From Ophiocordyceps camponoti-saundersi (nom. inval.) (taxonomy: Eukaryota; Ascomycota; Sordariomycetes; Hypocreales; Ophiocordycipitaceae), in assembly GCA_003339415.1 (NCBI GenBank), contig PDHQ01000006.1, positions 62,001 through 126,000 on the forward strand: DNA of 64,000 nucleotides. The letters run 5' to 3'. This document shows positions 1 through 9,677 of this stretch, piece by piece (position 1 is the first letter of the stretch; the number at the start of each line of letters is the position of its first letter). The position numbers were made by a program, and so were the translations under genes. Below the pieces are notes generated by a model. It searched no databases, was not told the origin of the DNA, and worked only from the letters and a program-made list of their open reading frames with translations.

Positions 1-616
1 GCGTTGTCGCGCTTGTCCTTGTGGGTTGAGAACTTCCACGCCTCATCTGCGTTGTCACGCTTCTCAGCAGTGTGAAACCTCCAAGCCTCGTCGGCATTAT
101 CGCGCTTCTCAGCAGTATGGAATCTCCAAGCCTCGTCGGCGTTATCGCGCTTATCCTTATGAGTTGAGAACTTCCAAGCCTCGTCAGCGTTATCGCGCTT
201 CTCAGCAGTGTGAAACTTCCACGCCTCATCGGCAGTGTCGCGCTTCTCCTTGGGGTGAGTCGAGAACTTCCAGGCCTCATCAGCAGTGTCGCGACGCTCC
301 TTGGTGTGAAACTTCCACGCCTCGTCGGCGTTGTCACGACGCTCCTTGGTGTGGAACTTCCAAGCCTCGTCCGCCACGTCACGTTTCTCAGCAGTGTGAA
401 ACCTCCACGCCTCATCCGCGTTATCGCGCTTCTCCTTGGGATGAGTCGAGAACTTCCAAGCCTCGTCGGCGTTGCCACGCTTCTCAGCAGAGTGAAACCT
501 CCACGCTTCGTCGGCGTTATCTCGTTTCTCTGCAGAGTGAAACTTCCACGCCTCGTCCGCCATGTCACGGCGGTCCGCAGAGTGGAACTTCCATGCCTCG
601 TCACTCGTGCTAGCAT
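1..616 (-). repeat. In-frame tandem repeat array of 45/48/51-base units encoding the RiPP cores
   Basis: Minus-strand coding repeats. Units of 45 bases (15 aa, ending HTAEKR or HTKERR) alternate with 48-base (STHKDKR) and 51-base (STHPKEKR) units. Silent and conservative differences between copies show they are not a collapsed perfect repeat. All copies stay in frame, which indicates selection on the encoded peptide. Confidence 0.9.
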
Positions 617-766
617 CTAACAAGGGAAAAATCATCAGACTTGATCCGCAAGAAACAACAACGCTGGTAGATATAGCCAGGCCATGTTTCCCTTACCCGC
701 AACGGGAAGAGCGGTGACGCTCAGAGCCATAAAGGCAAAGACGACTGCGACTTTCTGGCTGTACAT
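1..766 (-). CDS. Kex2-processed repeat precursor peptide of a putative dikaritin-type RiPP (3' end beyond window)
   Basis: Two exons, complement(697..766) and complement(1..616), joined by an 80-base GTAAGG...TTAG intron in correct phase. Exon 1 encodes a signal peptide (MYSQKVAVVFAFMALSVTA). Exon 2 is almost wholly tandem repeats: 13 complete units and the start of a 14th before the window edge. Each unit carries the core D-x-A-D-E-A-W-(K/R)-F, the first two or three residues varying in some copies, then a short linker (HTAE, HSAE, HTKE, STHPKE, STHKD or HSAD) and a dibasic Kex2 site (KR or RR). Units are 15-17 residues. A signal peptide plus Kex2-bounded near-identical repeats is the hallmark of UstA/PhomA/GigA-type precursors, which are cut in the Golgi and then cyclised by UstYa-family oxidases. 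Two UstYa-like genes lie just upstream on the same strand. The core has Trp and Phe but no Tyr, unlike ustiloxin or phomopsin. A pheromone-like precursor is the main alternative, but the neighbours argue against it. Confidence 0.85.
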
Positions 767-2045
767 GATGATTATCAAGTGATGGAGTAGAAGCTTGATG
801 CTGTGAGTTTCCTTGTGAACTGTAATGAGAGTTGGAACCTATGTTGAAAGAAGAGCGGGTTTCTGATCAGGACAAGCCCTTCTTAAAAACAACAGACGAG
901 GACCCCTCTGTGTGAATGAGTCTGACTAGATGTTCTCACCATATCGCCACTTACAACCCTGTTTCCGAAACCACTACTCCAAGACTCTTCTCCTCTCATC
1001 CATGAAGCATGCTCGTCGATCGCCGCCCGCTTCCTAGTTTCCGCTTCTCCGCAACTGCATCTCAAGCCTGGTAATGGCTGACCACCCCCGAAGCCTCGAA
1101 TCCTCCTTTCCATGTGCTGTAACGTCTCTGCGAAGTGCAAAAGACTAGCTCTCACGTCCATCCGCCCGGTTGCGCAGAAGAACGTTCCCTACACACTCGA
1201 TCCACGCCTTGTTTAAACGTGCAGTAGCCGCCGTTCTACAGCAGCAAAGCTTGTTGGCGGCTGGAGATGTGTCGGTCTGATCTGGTAGGAAATCAGGGTC
1301 TCGGCTTCACGGCAGAGTGTGCTGTTGATCACAGTCTCATCGCGGCAGTTCCGCTCGAGAAGGATTCGCTCATGTGAGGTCGGGTAAGCGGGACGGGCTT
1401 TTGGTGGAGAGTTGCTGTCGTTGGCATGCATGTGGCTGCAAGTCATCAGATAGGATACGATCGTCGAACACAGAGTTGAATCCCATGCAGACTAGCGTTG
1501 CAGCACACGAGGACATGCATTGCTTGCCGATGCCGTGCTCGACGGGGGACTGATCCTGTTCCCTCTATGCATGTATGTGTGTGTGTATGTATAGTATGAC
1601 GTCTTCGCGTTATCAAGCATATCCTTTTCATATGCTCTGTTCAGAATACTCCTGGTCATAGGCATTTGACACTGTCGTAAGAAACTAGATAGACTCAAGA
1701 TCTCGTCCTCTGCGTCGGTGATGTTGTCAGCTTACCCGACATTTGGCCTAAGCTTTCTCCCCATGCTCAGAGAGAAGCCGGCCATCCGGGGGCGTTGCAG
1801 AGAGAGACGCCAACTCATTCGTACTCGGCTCATGATATGCTCCAGTTGCCATGCAATAGTTCCTGGACCAGCTTCAAGTCTGCTTCTAGTGCTTCGTAGA
1901 GTTTCTAGAGCAAAAACTAGACACAACACATGCACTGGTAGAACATGCATCACGTAGAGTAGAGCTAGGGCCATACTTAGTCCTGCCTTGAATCTCAAGC
2001 CGATGCTGTGTTTCGAGACATCAAAGCAACTCATCTCATCAAAGC
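767..2045. other. Intergenic, upstream region of the RiPP precursor
   Basis: I see no convincing gene. Short open frames on both strands lack codon bias, splice support or recognisable motifs. A short TG/CA run lies near 1570-1590. The stretch presumably holds the promoter of the precursor gene and the 3' region of the upstream UstYa-like gene. Confidence 0.5.
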
Positions 2046-2774
2046 CTAGTCCTCATCCATACTCGAATTCATCCTTACAGGAACCTCAATCAAGAAGAAG
2101 TGATCCGGAATCGGGTTCCTGATCAGTCGCGAGCAGTGCTTCACATGGTCGAGGCTATCAAACCTCTCCTCCATGACAACCCCCGTCTCGCGCATACGAA
2201 CGTACTTTTGCCAGTAGAAGAGGCAGTGTACGATATGCCAGTCCCTCGACGCCCAGAAAGACCCCCCCGTTTCCCCCAGACCGGCCATCTGACTCGTAGT
2301 GAGCGGTTCAATCCCAGCCTTGTCGGCGAAATAAGACCATTGACCGTTTGGTCCTGGCCCTGATTTGTCGAACTCTGCTGTTAGCTTCTCGTCTCGACAA
2401 TACGGCGGCAGCCATGCCGTGGCCATTGTGTCGTAGACGCAGCCTCGTGCGAGGGCTTCCTTGATGGTGTTGCCGCAGTGGCATGTGTTTCGTCCCGGTT
2501 CTAGAGTCTCGGGGTGGTAGGGATCAGGAAGGGAAGAGGAGAAGAGCCATTGCTGGGCTGTGATGCGTTGAGCTATGGCAAGACATAGCGAGAGAAGGCC
2601 CCAGCTGGCGAGAGCAATGACAATAACGTGGGTAGTTGTGTGTAGAGACGGCCAGTTTCGTCTGCGGCGTGTTGGTTTATGTGTTGCGCCTAGTTCTTCT
2701 TCTGATATGTCCAGATCACTGTCTGCTTTATCCTCGTCGTGTGATAGAAAGGGGACGTTTGATGAAGCCATCAT
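2046..2774 (-). CDS. UstYa-like (DUF3328) membrane protein, divergent
   Basis: A single exon of 242 residues. An N-terminal cytosolic stretch rich in acid, then RRRR, precedes one membrane segment at about residues 49-68. The lumenal part holds two HxxHC motifs, HIVHC at about 180-184 and HVKHC at about 210-214, the signature of the UstYa/DUF3328 family. Members catalyse oxidative cyclisation of fungal RiPP cores (ustiloxin, phomopsin, victorin and others) and are thought to bind metal through these motifs. The protein also has a CHC and other cysteines at about 98-126 and ends only some 28 residues after the second motif. It lies about 1.3 kb upstream of the precursor and points the same way. 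The family call rests on motifs and topology; its substrate is inferred from position. Confidence 0.72.
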   Translation of the reverse strand: MMASSNVPFLSHDEDKADSDLDISEEELGATHKPTRRRRNWPSLHTTTHVIVIALASWGLLSLCLAIAQRITAQQWLFSSSLPDPYHPETLEPGRNTCHCGNTIKEALARGCVYDTMATAWLPPYCRDEKLTAEFDKSGPGPNGQWSYFADKAGIEPLTTSQMAGLGETGGSFWASRDWHIVHCLFYWQKYVRMRETGVVMEERFDSLDHVKHCSRLIRNPIPDHFFLIEVPVRMNSSMDED

Positions 2775-3440
2775 GTTCGTATGTTACGACGACAAGGTAG
2801 AAAACAGTTGAAAAGTCAAGATGTTGATAGCATCCCTTTCTCACTCGAGAAAATGGGTTATAGAGGCCAAACGAAAGGAGCATCCGTTATCACAGACATA
2901 AGGTACATGTAGGTGATGACACTTGCAACGTGATCGACGTCGAAGTTTCCATGTCATGAATTGTGCATGCGTCTATGCCTAAAATCTGACCCGAAGAGCT
3001 GCAGAGTCAACACCCTCCCCCCTTCTGCTTCTTCCCCTCTCTAGTATGGTCAGAACTAGTTCAGGAACAGCAACTGTAGTAGAATGCTAGGTGTAGTAAT
3101 GAGCCTGACATGAGCAAGTTTGAGAAGAAGGAAGCCCTTGATATCAGGAGAAACAGGCCTGTGATAATGATGATGATGATTATGTGCGATTTGAAACTGG
3201 AAACATGCGTTCAGTCTCGCCACTTGCGTCTTTGTAATACTTGTCAGCTGATAGTGCTGGGGTTGGAGGGCGTCATGACACTATTCTATCGAGGAACATG
3301 GGTTTCGCTCATGTTATTCAGATGAAGAAGAAAGACAAGGTAACAAAAACATCTCGAAAAAGCTTCAATTCGAGCAACTACTATTAATAGCATTGAAAGG
3401 ACATCCAGCTCTGTAAAACATCTATAAACCATCGTATCCG
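2775..3440. other. Intergenic between the two UstYa-like genes
   Basis: No gene seen. It holds the 5' region of the downstream UstYa-like gene and the 3' end of the upstream one; a short ATG-repeat (GATGATGATGAT) lies near 3165-3180. Confidence 0.5.
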
Positions 3441-4660
3441 TCACTCATGTTCATGTAAGAGCCCGCCTTTTCCAAGCGGAGCAATGCCCAAGCCGTGACC
3501 ATGACCCGTCGAGTTTTCATAAGGGTTGCCTACACGTATGCAAAGCAGAAAGGGGTTAGAGATGCACCAGCCATACACAGTCAGGGTCTATGCATATTAT
3601 CTCACCAAGAGTTGGATGAACGAGAAGGCCCGGCTCGAAGGGGTCAAACGAATGCTCGGCCATCCATTCGTAGATGGGCTCCCAGACCACACATTGATGC
3701 TTGCCCTTGTCAGTCGACACAGGACCAGGAGAGCTACACATCATGACGGCGTCAGCACTAACATAGAAGAGAGGGGAGATGGAAAACACGAGTTGTTGCA
3801 AACTTACTCGGCAGCCCATTGGATGGGAATGAGGGTTGTGTCAGCGTTACACTGCACATATTGTCGAAGCCAGTCGATACAGTGCTCTGAAGTCGTCAGA
3901 TGCTCGTCAAACCCACAACGACAAGGAAGCGGAGCTAAATGCCGTACTTACCGGTGTGCCGCTTCAAGAGAAAAGTCTCATCCTCGGAAAGGCCGGGGTA
4001 GTAGTGATCGGCGTAGATGGCGTGGTGAAGCCTTTGAACGCAGTGAAGGCCGTGGAAGACGGCGACGGTGGTGTAGTAGCCGCTTCCGTCTGTGAGCTTC
4101 ACGATGGAGTCGTCTCCGGCGTACTGCCCCAGCTCGCTCTCTGGGACGCGAACGTTTTGATCTGAGAGCCGAGAGTGAGAAAGGATTCGCTAGCATGTGA
4201 AGTAGGGGGAGCACGGAGAGAGAAAGACGAACGCTTCATGAGTTTGTCCCATGCGTTTTCGAGACTTTCTCGTGGTGGACCGTTGAACGAGTTTGCTTTG
4301 TGTGGATTGAGAGTCCCGTTGTTCAGATATATGGCTTTGACGTCGAACGGGCGTCCTTCATATGATATGACGTCTCGAAAAGGGGCTTCATCTATGATCA
4401 GTCTGCTATTTCTTTCTCGCGCCGTCTTGAGCGATAGACTCACTTGGATAATGAGGGTCGACCTTTCTCTCGATGGCGAGCCATGTGTATGCGTTAAGTG
4501 ACAAGACCAGAAGGTTGATGGCAAGGAAGACGCAGTGTAAGGCTATACGTGATGTTCGTCGAGGAGGTATGGGAGTCTCATCGAAGTCTGAACTGTCTCT
4601 CGCGGGAGACGAGTCGTGCTCTTTCCATGGTGAGGATTCGATCTTTGAGTATCTGGCCAT
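3441..4660 (-). CDS. UstYa family (DUF3328) oxidative cyclase-like protein
   Basis: Best model has six exons: complement(4391..4233 preceded by 4660..4444, then 4161..3952, about 3902..3808, 3733..3606, 3529..3441), roughly 298 residues. It has an N-terminal cytosolic tail, one membrane helix at about 38-58, then the family's YPNEAPFRD start, WDKLM, a SELG segment, the first metal motif HGLHC at about 162-166, and a second segment ending EHCIDWLRQYVQCNADTT. The order and wording match the UstYa family, which cyclises RiPP cores in the secretory pathway. In the second motif the first His is replaced (TSEHC), unless splicing differs. Introns 1, 2, 4 and 5 join in phase with GT-AG. Intron 3 (donor GTAAGT at 3951) has no AG acceptor that keeps the frame, so that junction is non-canonical, carries an indel, or the gene is decaying. 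Confidence 0.8.
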
Positions 4661-6095
4661 GACGAGGCTGGGCTGGAGTTGTGTATGCTGGGTGAGAGAA
4701 TGGGGAGGAATTGCGTTGATAAGGAGCTGTAGCGACTTTAGCATTATAAGCGGATGCTTCTTACATGCATACGGATTGCAACGTGCCTGTCAGTCATACG
4801 GTCATACCAAGTAGGTCGGTGGCGGTAGTGTCTGACAGTCTAGAGGCTTGTCTCCCCTAGCTTCTGTGCAGCGGCATGTCAACGTGTAGACGCATATGGC
4901 CCTGCGCTAGACGTCGTCGTGGGCTAACTGATGCGAATACATGCGGCGTGAATGGCGTATCGGGGCATAAGGCAGACGATCAAAAGAGTTGCATCTATAA
5001 GATGGCAGACTTGCCTCCATCTTGCCCGCCCTTCTACTGTCTATCGTCTATTCCATAGGGCTTCTCTTTGCGAAATCAGCTGAATAGAAATGCCAGTCAT
5101 TACTCTGCTTATCCTGGATATTGATACCTCTTCTCAACTCATTATAGCGCCGTCATCTTCAATCTCATCTATCACGACAAGCTTCCACCTCGAGCAGAGG
5201 ACCAGCCGCAATCTGTCTACTTCCACGTACAGCTCGTCTTCTCTGCAACTTCTCAAGAGCGTGCAAGAGGTGAACAACAATGTATTCGTGTAACGACTCT
5301 GAACGCGCGGGTAAGCGATAAGACGATGATAGTTTCATCTCACCAACATGTCATGAACAACATCTGGATTCCTGCTTCTATGTGAGTCCCTCACCAGCGA
5401 CATGTACCTCTGCTGAATGGAAAGCTGGGATAATATCTGCCTCTTCAGGCAGCTTTCTAGGTTCGCAGTCTCTTCCAAAGCAGAAGCTGGAAGCGAGTCG
5501 GAGGTGATGTCGGCAAAGCAGAAAAGGCCCATCACCAACCGTGATATCGTACGAGGCTGGTGTGATGTGTCTAAGACCAGAACAACGTCATGGCCGGCTC
5601 AGCCGTATGTTGAGCTCAGGCTGAGAGATTCGCCCACTTGATCAGAGGTCATTGGGGGCCATGCATGTAGCCGAATTTCCCCACGAATTTCGACATGGAC
5701 TCTTAGTCTTACCTATCTACATACTTGGGCATATTGCCGTCATGAAACTGACATCGAGATAAGCTCCATCACAAGTCAGTCTGCTGAATCTTGCCACACT
5801 TACCCCTGAGTTGATAGTCATTTACATCCCGTGTAACCAATGATCATCATCAACTGTAGCTCTGTAATGCCCTGATCCATGTAACTCGAATCATAATTGG
5901 CCGAAAGGTCAGCCCTTCGGAGTCACCGAGCAAGGCTACGACTTCGGCAGGGTTCTTCCAATAACGCCCCCCTGCGTTGTCTCTGGGGTGTTTGATGGTG
6001 CTGCCTGAATCCCGATATCATATCTCCAGCATCATGAGTCGAATATAACATTCTTCTCACCTATCCCTCATGATCCTCACACAGTCTCGCCAAAG
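4661..6095. other. Intergenic
   Basis: No supported gene on either strand. Short open frames show no motif or codon preference. Likely the shared boundary between the RiPP cluster and the next gene. Confidence 0.5.
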
Positions 6096-8463
6096 ATGAG
6101 CAACTCCTCCGGATGGGATGAAGCCGCACAGCGTCGCGTCCACCTCGGCACATGGACGGACTGGACTCGCGGGCCCGTCATGGGCGTCACTTTGACACTG
6201 AACCGCAAAGAAGGGGCCCTACTCATCGCCTTCACCGCATTCTTCGTCGGCATCGTCGCCTCGTGCTTCTGGCGCATCCTCGTCTTCTTCGTCTACCGCC
6301 TATACTCGACCCCAGCTCCTCGCGACGCCCTCCATCACCAGCGTCAAGCTCTCCTTCGAAACTCCGTCACGGCCCCTTCTAGTCTCTGGGCCTTTTCCCA
6401 GCTTTACTGGACCTGGCGTGGTGATGGCCGGAGTCTTCAAAGGACGCTTCCCATCATTTTCTGCGCCTTCGTGTCTATTGCCTTGTTCGCTGTTGCCAGT
6501 GGCTTTTCGTCGCAGATTGCTTCGGGGACGGGAAGTGCTGCCTTGCTTGATGGATCTCACTGTGGTTTCGTCCAGGGAGCAACGCAGGCCAGCCGCTTGG
6601 AAGACCTCGGTGTGCTTTTCCCCTATGGCGTCCGGCGACTGACCGAGTCCGCCAACTACGCACAGCAATGCTACTCGACCGGCGGCGGCGGCTTGCTTAA
6701 TTGCGGGACCTTTGTTCAACGGAGCCTGCCTTATACCTCTAATCGTCAGGCTCCCTGCCCCTTTCAAGGTGGCATCTGCCGGAGCAATACATCCAACTTG
6801 ATGCTCGATACGGGATATCTGGATAGCCATGAACATCTGGGTATAGTTTATTGCGATGCCCCTTTCACACATCACTCTAACACGTGAGAACTGGATAGGG
6901 GTCAATTCATCCCCAGATCTTCGCATTCGCTTCAGGACAACGCTGCATTGCGCGCCTTTAGAAACTGAAGGATACTCTGGAGACATCCGGACCCCATCCC
7001 GCAACTACACCAGATACTTCTATGGCCCCAGAACGCACGAATCGTCATCAGATCGTGACGGAAACTATACCCTGCAAGTCCGTGCTCTGGACGATCAGTA
7101 CAGCTGGTACTACCGCAATACCGATAACCAGGATGCCAGCTACAGCCCTTCGATACAGTGAGCTTCTGCCAGCCTCCCTTCATCTGCTCGTCAGCTTCAA
7201 TGGTTTCGAAAGTGCTGACTCTGCCGTCTTCTCAAGAAACTACGTAGCATTCGTCAGAGACGGTCAATTCTCTCCCAACGGATCAGAATTTGAGCCCATC
7301 CCTCAGCTGTTCCGGCCCGACGGAGACATCATGATCTTCTTCCTGGTGGGAAACGGCGCCATGTTCATGACACCGACGCCAGATCTCTGGTATCGCGGCA
7401 CAGCCAGTGGCAAAAACGTCTCAGTCGATCATTCCGCCGGTGGCCTGTCGCTAGAGACGTACGAGCCCGAGGTGGCAGCTTCTCCGCTGGCCTGTCTCCA
7501 GCAGCACCAGTTCTGCGACTCCTCTGGTCACTGCGGGCCACTGGCTGGCTATATAGATGCCCTGCAGGGTGCTAACCTCCTCTTCAACTCGACTGCACTC
7601 GGACAAGCTCGACCGAATGAGAAGCCGGATACCTTCTTTGGCTCGTTCCGACGTGCTTTGGGTCAATCTCTGGGGACGATAGATTTCATGGTTTCTAGTT
7701 TCCAGAGCAATTCTTTGCTTTCGCAGCAAGTTTCGAGCAGCGGCCTCAGAGGCCCCCTGCCAGATAACCAGTGGCAGATTGACGTTAACTACTGGTGGAC
7801 TACGACATTGGCTGCCATGCAGGCCTCGTTTGTTCAGCTGGCCGCCTGGACGACGGATCCCGAGTTGGAGCCTTACGTGACCCATCTCAACAGCTCGTAC
7901 GTGTGCCGCAGTCAGGTATGGAATCGCCAATGACGATGCCACAAGGCTCACAGGCTCATTGACGAGTTGGTTAGAAAATCCTCACCTCCGAGTACACGTC
8001 CTTTAGTGTCTTTGGTCTCTGCTTCACATATTGTCTCGGCCTTGTCATCATCCTCATCTCGTTTGGGCTAGAGCCTCTACTTGACTTCCTCGGAAGCCGG
8101 CAAAACCCCAAGCATTACGCCTATCTAGAGCGCCAGTCTTGTCAAGTGCTTCAGTTGCAGCGCGCTGCATATCAGGGTATCGGATCCGGGGCTTGGCAAG
8201 GCTTTAACGGCGCTGTGCCGAGGACTAAAGGGATGGAAGTCCTTGCAGATCTGACCTCTTGGTATAGCGACTCACGAGATGATGAGAAGACGACTGATGT
8301 GAATGATAGTCCTGTGCAATCTGCTTCTACCGTGGGCAACGATTATCCCGGAACAAATCATGTTGGCAAGGTCGCTGAAAGCGTTCAGGAGGACGATGTC
8401 ATTGGCAATGAGAGCACAGTGATAGTCTCGCCAATAATACCCCGGCGACACTCGGCTGCTTGA
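6096..8463 (+). CDS. Fungal three-pass membrane protein of unknown function
   Basis: Four exons (6096..6840, 6899..7157, 7237..7915, 7975..8463) give an intact 723-residue frame; introns of 58, 79 and 59 bases carry GTATAG/GTGAGC/GTATGG donors and CTAAC/CTGAC branch points. Two membrane helices lie near the N-terminus (around GALLIAFTAFFVGIVASCFW and LPIIFCAFVSIALFAVASGF) and one near residues 605-630. Between them is a roughly 430-residue presumably extracytosolic domain with several NxT/S sites and paired cysteines. The C-terminal tail of about 100 residues is hydrophilic. It resembles conserved hypothetical proteins that are widespread in filamentous ascomycetes; I know of no assigned activity and infer none. 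Confidence 0.8.
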
Positions 8464-9677
8464 AGGAACAGCTGCTTGTTGGTTTGGAGCCTTGGCTGCA
8501 ACGGGCTGAGTAACTAGAGATGAAGGGAGACAAGGATACGAGCCAGGTGGCTGGAGAGGTGGGTAGGTATATTGATGTCGACGATGCAGTCATGCTGTCT
8601 CTATGTACGGATAAACATCTGTCATTGACTCGAGGATCAGTATAGCCACAAGTATCAGTACGAATGCAGGTATCAAAACAGTGATTGAAGATGTTGTGGC
8701 GTCCTTTTGGATGTCTCTATGGCTCTTCTACCCTTGCGATGCTGCAAAAGCCTTCTTACGGGCATGGGCTCCGGACATCTCGGCCCAATCGGCCCCTTGC
8801 ATGTACAATTAGCGTACGAAGGTATGCAGCCATCTCGCAGCTCGTGTTCGGACCCATGTTTCGTCCTGGATCGTCATCTGTGTTCATCTTTATTACGACC
8901 TTGACACAGCAGAAGCAAGCCGGTACTGTAGTCTGTATGTGTCCACGGAACAGGGCATTAAGGGGCAGGCTGGAGAGAAGAGATCAGAGGGTTCGCGTAC
9001 GTATACTTGATGAAGAGATTCCTGCGTGGTCTGGACTCATTCGTCTTCACTTACATGTTAGTATAGGGAGTACATGTAAGGCGAAAGAAAGGGGGTAGAC
9101 GAGCAAATCGCCACCAAGACGCGCCGCTTCTGTCCGATGCATGCAGTCTCAAGCCGACACCCGTGATCCCCGTGGCCACATGCGGGTAAAAATAGCCAAG
9201 CAGGTTTATGTACATACACATAAAAACCCAGGCCGAGGAAGACGGTGAGACCGAGACAGGGTCGTGGTGGTTGCATTAGCCGCCGCATGGCCCCCCGGCT
9301 GCAGGAAAGGAGAATTAAGTGCAGTAGCAACAAGGGGAAACCCGGACGAGATCGATGGCCGTCTTATTATTCCTTGTCTCCCGTGTACGGGGGAGAAGCG
9401 GATCTGCAAAAAGATTACTCCTGTGAGTGTCAGATAAGGGGAAGATGTAGAGTTGAGGAAGAGAAGGAAAAGAAGGGTAAGAAGCAGAAGAAGTAGTGAT
9501 AGTAATGGTAGAAGAAGACGGAGAAGAAGAAGAAGAACAACATCAAAGATGACAGTCTAAATACATGTATTATCCCAATCGCTGAAGCTGAAACTTTTTT
9601 CTTCACCTTTCCAAAGATGCCGAGACTCTATTACGTGTCGTCGTAGCTCCCCCTTTTCTCACCCTCCTCCCCCATTC
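8464..9677. other. Intergenic between convergent genes
   Basis: 3' flanks of the membrane-protein gene (plus) and the hydrolase gene (minus). An AG-rich purine tract runs from about 9445 to 9540. No gene recognised. Confidence 0.5.

Noticed and set aside
26..620. Long plus-strand open frames over the repeat array
   Set aside because: They are antisense shadows; the minus strand has signal peptide, intron phase and Kex2 sites.
883..1698. Minus-strand open frames between the precursor and the UstYa-like gene
   Set aside because: No motif, signal peptide, splice support or codon preference.
5090..5293. Plus-strand 67-residue Ser-rich frame
   Set aside because: Composition reflects TCT/TCA-rich DNA; no family or splice evidence.
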